Source: Gyromitra esculenta
Taxonomy: Eukaryota > Ascomycota > Pezizomycetes > Pezizales > Discinaceae
Length of the DNA stretch: 64,000 bases
Direction: 5' to 3'
Assembly (NCBI GenBank): GCA_038503075.1
Contig: JBCAML010000003.1
Span: 3,038,001 to 3,102,000, forward strand
Shown: in pieces, positions 10,812-23,209 of the stretch
How the letters are laid out: the number at the start of each line of letters is the position of its first letter
Position numbering within the stretch: position 1 is the first letter of the stretch
Made by a program: the position numbers and the translations under genes
Notes under the pieces: model-generated
Database searches by the model: none
What the model saw: the letters and a program-made list of their open reading frames with translations, nothing else
What the model was told of the DNA's origin: nothing

Positions 10812-11924
10812 TTACGCAGCGGTGATCTGCCTCTGCTGTTGTCCTAGAACCCTTCCCCTCTGCCTGGAACTTAAGTGAAGAACCGACTTTTCCTCAGCTT
10901 TCTGGACGGCCTCTTCGGCCTCGGACACAATCACCTCGATATGGCAAGGGTTGGACATGTATGGGTTAATCTAAGGATATATATATCTTATTAGAAAATG
11001 TGCTAATACTCGCTCTAGAAGACAAGGTGTGTAGGTTGCTTACGCGGCCGTGCGCACGGTAAGTCCTTCTTCTCTGCTTCGGGGCTTGGTTGACTTGAAT
11101 ATGAGAGATCAAGAGATTAGAAGTGTCGAGACCTTTCGTATCGGCATTAGCTTCGGCGTTGCGGAGAAGACCGAGAAGGAACTCGGCCGACTTCTCAGGC
11201 CAGCGAGCACGAGAGACACCAAACTGTTTGCCTGTAATAGAAAAAAATTGTTAGTTATCACTCAGAAAATATTAAACTGTGTGAACATTGCAGTCGCCGA
11301 AAATAAAAGCGTTCGCAACATCGCAATCTCGATGAAATTAAAGCTAAACCCGTAGACTCGGCGAGTGCAAAAGAGAGTTAAGCTTCGCCGAACAGGGGTT
11401 GTTGCGGGTCTTCTTTCGCCCAGTCTAAAGCGCTAGCCCCAAGAATAGTTCAATAATATCCTAAAGTCCTTCCCGGAGTTTCTGTGTTCACAAATTCCAC
11501 TCGCAGTTCCTTCAAATCGCAATTCCTGCACCCTTTAACCGTCCAAGAACAAAAACAAAACCCACCTTGAGCAGATCGTCCAGTGCTTCCAGCATACCTC
11601 CTCATAGGAACGGCCTCCTTGTGCTGCTTGACATTCTCCAAAAAAGTGATGGCACGGGAGAGCTTCATGCGATTGATAGCCTGAGCTGTCTCGCGGGTGT
11701 TCTTAAAGGAGACACGAAGGAAGGAGCCACGAGACTTCGCGGACTTAGCCTCATTATTGGGGGTGGCAGCGTAGCGGACCTATTTTCATGAATCAACCTT
11801 CATTAGTTTTTTGCCCTTGACCCTTGAGCACTCCTCCTACTAGCCAATTTGGTCCGAAAAAGTAGTCAAATTTCCGAGCCAATTTCGACACGCAGAGAAG
11901 TCAGAGCAGGGGGCAACTAACCAT
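10812..11924 (-). CDS. rpl17: 60S ribosomal protein uL22 (L17)
   Basis: Predicted exons on the minus strand: 11924-11922, 11779-11566, 11231-11044 and 10970-10812, coding 187 residues, close to the ~184 of yeast L17. Recognisable segments are [20 protein letters not shown], then [13 protein letters not shown], then [20 protein letters not shown] and [20 protein letters not shown]. uL22 lines the peptide exit tunnel of the large subunit. The first coding exon holds only the ATG, followed at once by the donor gttagt; the second starts with VRYAAT, as in other fungi. The stop is TAA at 10812-10814. All splice sites keep frame. Confidence 0.95.
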
Positions 11925-12676
11925 CGTGTGTGATTATTTCGCCGGGTGAGAGGTTGAGTGATGGTCGTGGTCGGTTGTCGTGGGATTGTCGTTGGTCGTC
12001 AGTATCGTAATTGCGGTACGGGAAATTTTTGGTGAGGATTGCTGGAGTGTGTGATGTTGGTGGGACTGTTTTTGAAGCTATAGTACGGTTGTTGCCCTAG
12101 CCAAGCCCGTAGATCAGATAACCAAGATAAGCCAGCCATACTGTCTGTATCTTATATTCAAGCATCGGTATAGCAATAAGCCCAAAGACTTCTCACTACA
12201 ACCTCTACCAACTTAAATCGATTGAAATGGAGTTATACGTTTTCCCAGCCCAATTGTGTCCCAACCTTGCCTTGTCAAATGAATCCGTTCATGTGCCCAA
12301 TTTAGAGTACGTATATCGTTAGGTTTCATCTTCAGCTGTATATTCAAGCATCGGTTTCAAATTACCTGCTCATGCTACAGCATAAATGCTGGGATTCGGT
12401 TGGGTTAATACATTTATGCCTTAAGACATCACCTATTCATCATCCTACGCGAACAAGATCGCCGCACCCAAGACGCTTTTGAAATAACGAAAGCGAACAC
12501 TAACCGTGCCAACTCTAATAAACCAGGAATAGGTCTTAGAGTCTTCATACGTGGTAAAATTCGCGAACTTTTATCCTAAGGTAAAAGAAAAAATTCAACT
12601 CTACATAGATGTATCATTGCCTCGTCATAAAAATACATTAGGGTGTAAAATATACCATTAGCTAGCTTTAAATTAC
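11925..12676. other. Intergenic, promoter side of uL22
   Basis: About 750 bases upstream of uL22 and downstream of cpd1. The words ttcaagcatcggt occur twice (about 12160 and 12345), an imperfect direct repeat. No coding exon seen. Confidence 0.35.
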
Positions 12677-13434
12677 CTAGAGATTACGGGTGGCTAAGGG
12701 GACCCATTCATCAACCGGTTTATTAGTTGAGACCTATTTATCGTTCCCCAGTTTAACAAGATCATACCGAATGCCAGAAAGAAAAGGGGGCCCAAGGATG
12801 TAGTTAATAAACTACAAGTACTTACCAGGATGATCTTTCCACCATCCCATCCATTCATGGTATCCTGCAGTCTACTTTCGCAGCAGTTTCTTGAGCACGG
12901 AATGCCAATATTAGCAGCAATGACATCATGTTCCATTTCTTTGTGGATCTCCTTGGAAATAGGCCAGAGCTTTGAGTAGACGAGAGATAGATGCGGAGTA
13001 AACTTTTCGCTGGTCCACTTTTCAATCTTCTCTTGAGATTGGCCATCTGAGGTGAATTTTCTTCGACACTGGCTGGCGAGCTCTAGAATTGAAGAGGTGC
13101 GTTCGAGGCGTAAGGTACCGCGGGTAAAAAACGTTTCTCTGGAAGTTTCTGAGAATTCATAACGAATAATAATAACAAGAGGCCTGCTGACTAACCCAAT
13201 TTCCATACGGGAAAACAAAATTTTAGGGAGCTCGCTGATAGTGATACCATCAACAACTTCTTGCGGATCGATGCTGGTGGGGATGTCGGAGGTAAGAGTT
13301 ACATGGGGTTGAAAGTTAGGAACCTCCTCCTCACCAAAATGGGCGGGGATAGTAGAGGAGATGAGGCGAATAAGAGTGGCTTCAAGATGGCTTCCCTCAG
13401 GAGGGCACAACCAAAGAGAGACTAGTATCCTCAT
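12677..13434 (-). CDS. cpd1: 2',3'-cyclic-nucleotide 3'-phosphodiesterase (2H family)
   Basis: Two predicted exons: 13434-12826 and 12733-12677, giving 221 residues. The start MRILVSLWLCPPEG matches fungal Cpd1, whose N-terminus reads SLWLxPP. Two H-x-T/S-x catalytic motifs are present: HVTL near residue 44 and HLSL near residue 149, the signature of 2H phosphoesterases. Cpd1-type enzymes open ADP-ribose 1'',2''-cyclic phosphate, a by-product of tRNA splicing. Reading through the intron gives a false extension; splicing at the gtaagt donor (12825) to the acceptor before 12733 restores the family-like C-terminus KPVDEWVPLA. Good match in length and motifs. Confidence 0.9.
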
Positions 13435-13673
13435 GAAGTCAACAGAAATATGTCATAGGGCGCCATAAGATTATTTTAGACTTACATCCTGACACGGCGC
13501 AATATCAGCAAGAAGTCCCTTGAGTATGATGAAACAGTCACGAGATAAAGGGCCTACCAGCCATTGTAATTTATCTAAAATGAAGTGACAGGAGTATCAA
13601 TCGGAGGCAATGATTTAAAACTTGAGAAAAACTCAAGAGTAGAAGAAGACAGTGATTAATGTGGCTCTTAGAT

Positions 13674-13820
13674 AGAGCGGTGGAGGGGTCAGCGAGGCAG
13701 AGGGTATAACGAGGCTTGAGTAGCAAATGGAGTATTTCGCCACAAAATGTATATCAATTTGTTAGTCAAGACCGCCAAGCCTCGTTATACCCTCTGCCTC
13801 GCTGACCCCTCCAGTGCTCT
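13674..13820. mobile_element. Foldback element, 44-bp arms
   Basis: Left arm 13674-13717 and right arm 13777-13820 are inverted copies with about 2 mismatches in 44 bases (core gaggggtcagcgaggcagag). The loop is 59 bases. The inner end, gggtataacgaggctt, resembles the termini of pogo/Fot-type elements, but that is only a resemblance. It lies between cpd1 and uL15m. Confidence 0.8.
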
Positions 13821-14249
13821 AGTTTATATGGACAATACCGAGTGGGGTGCATGGGTGAACACATCACAGCGACCAACCAACACAACTGCGCTTGTAACAC
13901 GACATGGCATGTAATATCAACGGAATTTGCCGTTCACCAATATTTCAGCACTTACTCTGATTAGGTGCTGCTGGAGAAACCGAACAAATGAATTGAACGG
14001 TTGCTGTAATAGATTACTCCGAGAGTGGGCAACGCTTTCTAAGGTGCTGTCACGTCTGAAGTTCTCAGGCTACTAAGACAGTCAAGTGGAGCCGCTTTGG
14101 GTGTTCCCCGGCAATGAAGTAACCCCAAATACCCAAAGCCCATAAATGTTATATACTCCCCTATCTAGAACACGAGCGATAAGTAAACTTTACGTTAGGA
14201 ATAACTCAAGTGCAGGAAAAGAAAATCATGTGCAAGTTTAATTGAAACT

Positions 14250-15248
14250 TCAAAACAGCTTGTCCTCTTCCTTAGCTTTCTTCTTGTTTCCCTCCCCTGT
14301 TCGCGCACCTGCACCAATCCTTTTCGGTCCCGGTAGTTTCCAAAACAAACTAGGAGACTCCCCTTCCTTAACTGTATCTGAAAGATAACCCCTATGCCTT
14401 GGATCTCTATAGTACTCGATATCCTTACGGGCAGTAGGATTGGCCAATCGGGGTGGTATTTTATAGAGATGCGGGTAAACGACAGACTTGATACCATCCT
14501 TAGTGAAGTAACGAGTTGTGATCTTTCCACCAACAGCTTCAATGGCTTTGATAGCTTCTTGTGAGGCACGAGATACTATGATATCAAATGGAGTTTTCAA
14601 AGTCTCTTTTCCCTAAAGCAAACGTAAGACTTCTCTTCTCGTGTAGTAATACCAAACATAAAAAATAAACTATATTTACCTTGGCGAGAATCTTTACACC
14701 GTCTTTAGGAGTTCCATGGAGGCAGCGAGACTCAACTAGCTCCTTCATAGTAATTGGTTTCGACGGATCGATCCGGCCTTGGTCTATCCAGTTCTGTAGC
14801 CTGTCTAGGTTCAGTGGTGACATAACCGGTGAGAATCTATAATCAGTTCCATCAGCCACGTATTATTTTCGAAGATGCGTGTGCAAGGATTTTGCACTTC
14901 GAGTACAAACTTATTGACCCATCCTCTCGGACCGTGCACTATTGCTATTGGTGTTTGTCCACCCTCAAAGCCCGCCGGAACCGATCCGTGCTGCTTTTGT
15001 CCTTTGTGCCCTCTCCCAGAGGTTTTACCCTTCCCTGATGAGGCGCCTCTCCCTCGTCGGATGCGCTTATTGTAGGAGGCGGCGACGTTTTGCAGATTGG
15101 ACACGATAGAGGCAGATCGGCATTGTTGGTTTTGAGGTTGGTGATGCAAGAGAGTCAGAGAGAGCGCAGGCAAAAGAAATTGAGGAGACGAAGACGAACG
15201 AGTGAGAATTGACCTCGCAGTGCGCGAGAAAGCCGTAAGAAGAGGCAT
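14250..15248 (-). CDS. mrpl10: Mitochondrial large-subunit ribosomal protein uL15m
   Basis: Three predicted exons: 15248-14911, 14836-14680 and 14612-14250 (285 residues; an in-frame ATG at 15281 would add 11). I prefer 15248 because [20 protein letters not shown] is a clean mitochondrial presequence. The L15 signature follows: [37 protein letters not shown], then [20 protein letters not shown] and ITMKELV. The third exon carries [20 protein letters not shown]. It is part of the mitoribosomal large subunit (yeast MRPL10). It faces eIF4E across a short divergent promoter. Confidence 0.93.
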
Positions 15249-15645
15249 TGTAAACTCCCGAGTGAGCTCTAAGGAAGCCACAAGAATAATCGGCAGAACG
15301 GGATACTCAGTTGAAAAATCACGATAAAAGGATCAATGACATTGTGTAACCAGAGCCTGCCACCCACGACTGACATAATCATGTGGCCGGGGGATTTCGC
15401 CCAGAATGCTCTAGTTTCGCTCAAAGCACGCAGGTCAAAACAAAGTTTCAGAGCCCCGCCTTCAGAGCCTCCAATCTTAAACATCGACCTCTACCTCTAC
15501 CTCTACCTCAGCCTCTACCCTTAGAGAAAAACCCATACGGAAATAGATATCCCATCATCACTACACCCAGCTCCTCAATCCCCCTGATCCTTGTTTGTTA
15601 TCTAATTCCTGCCCCCTCTGCTACTCCCAAAATTCAGCTGCCACC
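15249..15645. promoter_or_regulatory. Divergent promoter of uL15m and eIF4E, with CCTCTA microsatellite
   Basis: Only about 400 bases separate the two divergent start codons. Near 15486-15520, the plus strand carries a short tandem repeat of cctcta units, giving the strong pyrimidine tract often seen just upstream of fungal start sites. The eIF4E ATG sits in a good context (gccaccatgt). Both genes serve translation, one in mitochondria and one in the cytosol, so co-regulation is possible but not shown. Confidence 0.55.
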
Positions 15646-16553
15646 ATGTCTGCGTCTATCGAAGCGCAGGACGCTAGCGTTGAGATTCTCGACGAGCAAC
15701 GTCCCCTTAACGAAATTCCTATTTCTCCCCCAAATGGCGAGGCCGATGATACCAATGATAAGACTGGTCTTGGGGTTCCTGACTCCAACAGTAAGGAGCA
15801 GCTGACTGTTTTCCATTCTGCTGACAGCTTTAACGTTAAACATCCTTTGATGAACACCTGGACTTTGTGGTTCACTAAGCCGCCATCTGCAAAGGTCTGT
15901 ATTCTTGATGTATACCCAATATAGCTCTTTTTCTCACAGATAGTGTCGAACTTAGGGAGAAAACAATTGGAACGATCTTTTGAAGGAGGTTGTTACCTTT
16001 GACTCGGTCGAGGAGTTTTGGGGCATATATGTATGTCTTCGTATTTCATACTTGCTATTGTTTACCAGATATCAATATCTTACTTACAAGGCTGTTTTTT
16101 TAGAACAACATTACTAAGACCTCTGATCTTGCTCTCAAATCCGATTACCACCTTTTCAAGGCCGGTGTGCGTCCTGAGTGGGAAGATATCCAAAACAAAC
16201 ATGGTGGTAAATGGTCTTACCAATTCAAAGACAAGCGGGCTGTCCCCATCGATGAACTGTGGCTCCACGTCATGCTTGCCGCTATCGGGGAGACTCTCGA
16301 GTCCGAGAGTGATAAAGAGATTATGGGTGTCGTTGTCAACGTCCGTAAAGCATTTTTTAGGATTGGTTTATGGACCAAATCTATTGGCGGTGGTAAGAAT
16401 GGGAACGGCACCTCCAGGGAGACTTTGATGGAGATCGGAAGAAAGTTTAAAGAAGTACTTAGACTTAACGATAAAGATGTTGTGGAGTTTTCCGGCCATA
16501 CTGAGAGCGCCCACTCCGGGAGTAGTAGGGCTAAAGCAAAATTTGTGGTTTAG
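15646..16553 (+). CDS. eIF4E: Translation initiation factor eIF4E, mRNA cap-binding protein
   Basis: Three predicted exons: 15646-15894, 15956-16030 and 16104-16553, giving 257 residues. After an acidic N-terminal extension of about 60 residues the eIF4E fold begins with HPLMNTWTLWFTKPPSAK. VEEFWGIYNNI, RPEWEDIQNKHGGKWSY (cap-stacking Trp-Glu pair) and DELWLHVMLAAIGE follow, then the core FFRIGLWTKS. eIF4E binds the m7G cap and recruits eIF4G. The middle exon is 75 nt and encodes GENNWNDLLKEVVTF and on to the splice at IY. A real ATG at 15646 was chosen over upstream frame extension because of the gccacc context and typical start MSASIEAQ. Confidence 0.95.
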
Positions 16554-18797
16554 AACGGTATAGTTATCGTGTCTATTCGCTTTCTTCAGGTTTTTTTTTT
16601 GTGGAGACAACTGGTTACATGGTATACGACAAAAAGAATGAGTTATATTTCTAGTATTATTCAAGAAGGAGTTTGGCGGAAAGAAATTTAATTTGGCGAC
16701 CGTTTCTGCGAGAGATTTCGAAGGAATGCCTATATATGGTGTTCCTGACAAATCTGTGGACTTGCGGCTCTTAATTATTTCATGTTTCTCTCTGTTTCTC
16801 TCTGTTTACCGAGTTATTTCTTGCTTTCTACTTCTACATGCTTCTAACTGAAAATTTCCCTGGCGAGCGTGGTGTTTTTGAAATCAGTCTTTTTTTTTAA
16901 ATTAGTTATACATGTAGGTATGAGGACTACCAGGATAGCCATCATACATGTACCCTTCACCGTGACCAATGATGATACAGCTGCGCCTAAGCTTCGAGGT
17001 CTATGCAGAGCCACTGAATGATACAATTTTAGTGTAGGATGCGAGCATCCCAAAAGACTTATGGAAGCTGTTCAAACCATGTGCAAGTCAACTCATAATT
17101 AATGGCTAAATTCAGTTCTGGTCGAATTTTAAGATCTATCACCTCTTTCTAATCTGTCTAATCTAATACAACAAATATATGATGGTAACTTGTATATACA
17201 CTATACGATTAAAACAATACCATTGGTCGGATTTCTCCCAGTTTGTATTGCTCTAGACTTAGGATATCGAAGTCACTTCCATGGTAAGAGGAAATATGTC
17301 ATTCCCAGCTCACGATCGGCTGGGGAGTATAGAGAAGCTCGCTGAGTTTTGAGTGGGTTTTTCGTTAGATTAGTATCACTTTAGGAATAGCTCCGGTGCT
17401 AGATATCACCGACGTCTTTCAATTTGGTTTGGGCGAGCCCGACTCGCTTGCTCTTAGTGATAAATGCAAGTCGATATAATTTTTAGAAAGATACAAGGTG
17501 TATCTGTTATGGGAAGCCGAATTTCATCTGGCTCTTGATCTCGATCCAGGCTCCGTCCGGAGATCACTTGTAGAAAGCACTTTGAATACTACCAAGGAAT
17601 TTACCGTGACAATTTACGACCTATTGCCATCCACATATTTCCCCAACAACTCCTACTATTAGCCGCGTAGGAGAGTGATGCGCCCAAAGTAGAGATGACA
17701 ATTCTCAGTAGCGGTTTACTGAGGACGCGAAACATCCTAGCTTGTGCTAAAAGGGCCAGTATCTATCCTTACTCTATATCTCATTGATAGTTATCCGCTA
17801 AACTAAGTCATATATTTTTGTTTTTTACAAAAATACGGGATTCCGATCGATTTACAAAACCCCTGCTAATGAAAGAAGGTCTAAGCTTTTCTATCAGACC
17901 TAAAAAATAAATAACAGGCAACTCTTCCTACACGAAACTTTGATTTCGTAATACACCATAGGAATTTAGGTGGGAATTTAAGGACGATTGCATATTTTCC
18001 CGAATTAGAGAACTAGAATCCAAATTGACTGTAGTTTCTGAATACAACTGCATCCTAATTTACATTGGATCACACATGCAGTATCAACAATTGAAGCATT
18101 GTAAGTTGTTAGAGTAGGCTTGATGCTCCACTTTTCCCAGACATGCTCCATACCGCCAAGCACATATGCATGTGCCTACTTGGGAATGCTGAAACAACAA
18201 CAAGCTGGCCACACATCTATCCTATCACCCACACCAGACTTGGTCAGTCTCAACCACATGGGAGTCCTTCGATCCAGTTAAGGTTAATTGGGCTATCCTA
18301 ATGTATTGAATATTTGGAATACTTCAGTGCGCTGATGTAGCCAACTACGGCCATGCTCAGGACTTATTGCAACCCCCTCCCCCCACACCAGACATATTTT
18401 CCTTAGCCATCAACAATTCCACGATTCGGTATTAAACTTCCATCCTCTTTCTTTCCTATGAAAATAAAACGGAATGAGCCCCTCAAAAACCGGCGAGATT
18501 TGACCAGGCACAGCGTAAGTTAAGAAAATGAAACGTGGTAGACCCAAACCAAAAAAGAAAAACTCCTGCTTCAAAACATCAATTTGTCATGTGTGTTCTC
18601 AGATTTCGCCTCGGGAAAAGTTCAAGAAAGTAAATTAAAAAAAAAAAATTGCGATAAAATACACTTTACAGGATAGAATGTGGGGTAGCTTCAGTATTAC
18701 AATTGCCATGAATCTATTAATGCCTTTCTGGAGAACTGGATTTATACTTGGGGATAAAAAAAAAATGCTTGAACCAAACGAAAGTAGATAAAACATA
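16554..18797. other. 2.2 kb intergenic region, no gene seen
   Basis: Lies between the convergent 3' ends of eIF4E and the ferritin-like gene. Contains two TACATGTA octamers (16909, 16945) and several A or T runs. No frame shows family resemblance or plausible exon structure. Confidence 0.4.
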
Positions 18798-19913
18798 TCA
18801 TAGTGACAGGACAGCAGGACTAAAGATACCAACTCAATATCAGATTCACTTTTGTTTTGAAGTCAGAAAGAAGGATGGCACTTACCCAGCAAGAATCGTG
18901 TCATCGGACAAAGCTGTTCCACTAGACGAGATAGTAACATAAACCTCTCCGCCCAGACCAGGAGGGACCACACAACTACCAGATGAAAGGGGTGCAAAGA
19001 GGGTCCCAGCTTCTCCGGAAGTGAATGAACAAAACGCCGTTCCATCAGCAAATGCTTTGGCATCAGCTAAGGTCAAAACAGATCCGGCAACCACAGAAGC
19101 AGCGTTCACGATGTTAAGAGACGGAAAAGGCTGGAAAGGAAGTACGGAGCCAGCCGGGCAAGAAATGATGAAGGAAGCAGCCAAAGTGAAGATCTGGCGT
19201 GCGCTGATAGCGACATCGAATGCCTGCGGTATAGGTGACTCACGGAGAGCGGTTCTAATGAATGTTTGATGACGTGACTCAACAGTGACTATGGAGGCAG
19301 CAGCCGAAAGGATTTTGCCATCAGAAACGAGGGGTGCAGCACCAAGATATCTAATTGGAAAACAGTAAGGAATCATTCATGGTTTGTATGGACGTAAACG
19401 CTGATTACTGCATGCAGTATTTAACTTACGCGCTAACTCCAACGGCCTCGAGAACCTTCGCAGTAGCAACCATGGAGGCAGCATCCGTGAGTTTAAAATC
19501 ATAGGTACAGGGCTGGAACGGAGTGGCTCCAGCTCCTGCAATTGCTGCCATCAAAGTAGTGACATGGGTCGCCTCGGTGGCTCCGATTTTCACCAAACCA
19601 TCAACTTGATCCTGAGTCAAGCCCAGTGCAATGAAATCTGATGCCGGGAACTTGGTAAATCCCTCCTTGTAGAAAGCGGCTTCCAGGTGCTCGAGAGTCA
19701 AGGCGCTTTTAGGTGGATATCATGTTAGTTCTCTAACTCTGCTTATCCTCCAATAAAGCCTATCAGTGTGCGAATTGGAGCTCACAATTGAAGGATATCC
19801 AAATCGGTCAATGCAGCCGCCTGACGCTTAGCGACCGGGTGAGAATTGGTGACACCACTGAATGCCGCCAAAGTAACGGAAATACAGGTAAAGAATTTTC
19901 GGAGAACAGTCAT
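18798..19913 (-). CDS. Secreted ferritin-like domain protein (Rds1-type)
   Basis: Four predicted exons: 19913-19786, 19705-19430, 19350-18886 and 18819-18798, giving 296 residues. The N-terminus MTVLRKFFTCISVTLAAFSG is a signal peptide, followed by HPVAKR, a probable processing site. The ferritin-like fold (PF13668-type) shows paired acidic/His motifs: LEHLEAAFYKEGF near residue 46, TEATHVTTL near 81 and VESRHQTFIR near 155. These are consistent with a metal site, but iron binding is inferred. The C-terminal half carries a Ser/Thr/Gly-rich domain with two cysteines. The final 22-nt exon gives PAVLSL-stop and is needed to end the protein as relatives do. In other fungi such proteins are linked to stress or sexual development. 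Confidence 0.85.
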
Positions 19914-22900
19914 GCTGGCGATTTGTAGGCTTTTCTGGATGGGATATGACGAGACTGCAAAGAAGAGCCGCTCGGGACCTGTGATGAAAAGTAAAATAAA
20001 ATAAAGGGATTAAATATTACTACTGTATCAAGTGCTGAGATCAAAAAAGTTCCGCCGGGGAATCTGTTCGAGCGAGAATGGTACCAAGGGAGAAGAAAAG
20101 GAGCGAATAGTAAAGGGAGAAAACTTCGAGCTGATCAAAGAAGGTGGAGAGTGAAGGAGAATTTTGAGATGGGAATCAAGAACGGATATTATATAAATCT
20201 CTGGCACATAATTCACGCACACCCATAGGTTACATCACAGTGCTACACAGGCCGAGCAGTACATAGGGGTTAGCGAGCATTGGGCGAGGTGGGGGTTCGA
20301 GAATACAGCGCGCGAAACATAGCGGAGAGCTTGGAAGAAAGGAGTAACATGAAAATAAGCAGCAGCGCCAGGAATACCGATACTTCTTCTTCTTCCAGAC
20401 ATGAGTATCACAGTGGGCATTTTGGGGGGGGGGTGTGATAGCTGAGGGGCGACGATGGGGGAGATGAGGCAGGCAAAGGAGCAGAGAAGGGGAATCGCGG
20501 GAGTGGAGAAGACCACGGTCATAGGGCAGACGACCGATAAGGTTGGGGGGAGCAGCGTGCGAAACGACGAGGGCAAAGGCAGACTTTCCCGAAACGGTCG
20601 CGGAGTCCAACACGGGCTGGTGCGGACGTCTGGACTGTGTTTGAGGACATACATGAGGAGGTGCCTTACGAGCAGAGTTTAGTCGCAAGAGCGTCGATAG
20701 CCACGGGGTAGACGTCGAAAAGCGAAACCCGTTCAAGCTTCGGATCTGCTGCAGGACAGGGATCCGAACGTTGGTTTTAGGCTTGTTGCCTCTTCGAGCT
20801 ACCACAGGCGCGGGATTCCAGCGTTTAACCAGTCAACCTACCAACCTTAACGTTGGGCTGGTCTAGGAATAGTAAACTACCTCAGGTCGTCTGCAAGGCC
20901 TTCCCAGCACATACTGTGTATTCTAACGTCTACATAAAATAAATAGAAAAGGTGCACCAACACTGTCTAAGCAACGAGGAACAAAAACCAAAAATAGCAA
21001 AAATACCTTCCCGTTGCAGTCCTCGCAATTATCCAGCCATCACAGGTCAATCGATCGCTGGGGTAAAGCCTACCTGTAGCTACATGTAGTTACATGTAGC
21101 ATTACAGCAAATAGGGAATCTTCCTACACTTCTGTTATATCCTCCAATTTACCCATTCAACCCCACTACTCAAACTCAAGAAGCCGGGACTGCCGCGTTA
21201 ACTGGAAATATACAACCACGCGTTAAGATGTTGAAATAAGATGTGGCGGGTCTCAAAACTCGAGCTTTCGCCAGCCACTGCTGTTTCTGGTGTCAGTTAA
21301 CCAGTTCGAGTAAATGAGTCCGCCGAAAAACAAAAAATCTTACCAAGTTCACTGTCTTACCTGGCCTCAAGTTTAATCCAACGTACTAGCGTGTGGTTGT
21401 ATATTTCTAGTTAATGTGGTACATCCATAAGACCCAAAGATACATTCGAGCTATCACCTCTCATTGTTGGTATTGCAATGTTGATGAGAATAACATGATA
21501 CCATATATGGGTCCTTTTAAGTTTATGCGTCCCCAAGCCCCACCGAAAAAACAATCTAGGCATTTTTGGTGGCGCACGGCTTGCTCTACATTGATCGGCG
21601 TATAGAATTCCAAATTCACAAAAGTGGTCAAGTGGCACTATTTTTGGCACTTACTTTTGGTCATTAAGCATGCTCACTACCATACATTTCGTATTCATCA
21701 GCGAATCCTCGCTCCATCACTAACATTTCTTCCATCATCATCGCCAACAAGGAAACCCGTGGCTGATTTATACCTCAGAAATTCTCACCTTCTGTATGTG
21801 TCAGAGGTTTTGAGCTGAGGATGTTGGGCCCCAGAATGAAAGGATATTGGCCAATGGCAACGAGATGGATTTGAGTTAGAAATTGTTATAATAGAAGATC
21901 TCAGCATGGTGAAAATCCTCCCCGAGAGTAATTGGAACTGTATAGGGGGCATACAGAAACGATTCAAGGAAACTTTTAAGCAAAAAAGATAATATACAGA
22001 TATTGGTAAAGCCAAGCAGGAGCAAAAGTATAGAGAGAGGGTGTACACAGTAAATAAGGTAGTAGGAAAACTATTAAAACCCAGAGGAATTCAAGAAAAA
22101 GCTCAGGCCAGTATGAAGAATATGCTGCGCTATAAGCGAAACCAGCCAGAGATAAAAGAAGTGCTATGTACGGATCCCTCTTGTGGGAAGTAGCCGTGAC
22201 GCAACACGTCGAAGCCCAACCTCCATCCAATTTAAAATACGATCTTCACTCTACTATTTCTTCCTCAAGTTATGATTACAGACAAGCTCGGTGGATCCCG
22301 GGTCATGTGATACTAATAGGCGTGCAAACTCGATGGGGCCAACACCGTAACCGCTAGCAGAATCGTCACCAGAATCGTCAGGGTCGTCGCCTGGGACGAT
22401 AATTATCGGCCTACCGTCTACCAGCAAGGAGTTGGCGATATTCAGAGAACTAGTAATGGTTATCGGGTCAACAAGAAAACTGGTACTACCCCGCTGCAGT
22501 TGCTGACTCGTGTTAAGGTCCTTTCGTCAGGTGACGGATAGGTCCCACCGGGATTTTTGACTGGGGAACTGGAACCTGTAGTCGGACTGGAGTCTCGAGC
22601 GACTTTTGAAGAATTGTTTATCTACCTGTTTGCAATAACGTGCTAGCCTCGTGGTCTTGCTCAGCAAAAGGTACACACGAGATTCGAAACATTTCCACTG
22701 CATCGATAAAATATCAGTCTAAAAAGACAGATGTGATAGACATACAAATAATTACATGTTGGATATATGTGAATATAGTTGTCTAAGACTTTAAATATAC
22801 CCAGCCAGAGATCCGATCATCCCATCCTTCAACTTCGAGCGGGTTTCCGAACGCCCGCGGGGCCACGGGTGCAACCTTGCCCACTCGTTGCGTACAAGGA

Positions 22901-23209
22901 ACAGGGATATGAAGATTAAACACATCAAGGGGTAGAACATTTACCCTGTGTATGGCCATGGAGGAAGTGTCCCATGCACCATACTGGGCCTCCTACCACA
23001 GCTTCTCATCGATTGTAGCACAGCCACCCATCTATTAACTATCAAACGATTTGTAATATAGTAATTTGGAAACTGTAGAATATTCTCCAACCTGATGGGA
23101 TTTTTGGGTGACTTGCTTTGGTGGTTTAAAAGAGCCTAGAAGTGTACGCTCTTGTTGATCTTTTCCTCTATATTTACCCACCAGATTATCTTTAGTTCTC
23201 CTTGATTCC
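19914..23209. other. 3.3 kb gene-free region upstream of the ferritin-like gene
   Basis: Positions 19914-20220 are likely its promoter and leader. A long minus-strand frame at 20230-20805 is low-complexity and unlike any family I know. Two adjacent TACATGTA octamers lie at 21081-21098. A minus-strand frame without ATG runs about 22511-22254 with an acidic GDDPDDSGDDSASGYGV stretch. The rest looks like decayed repeat DNA. Confidence 0.35.

Noticed and set aside
20230..20805. 191-codon minus-strand open frame
   Set aside because: Pro, Ser, Leu and Arg-rich low-complexity translation, an overlapping second frame of similar length, and no family resemblance; probably a chance frame in GC-skewed DNA.
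20755..20850. tRNA-like minus-strand stretch with a gttcggatcc word
   Set aside because: Only the B-box-like word fits; no acceptor or D-stem pairing on either strand.
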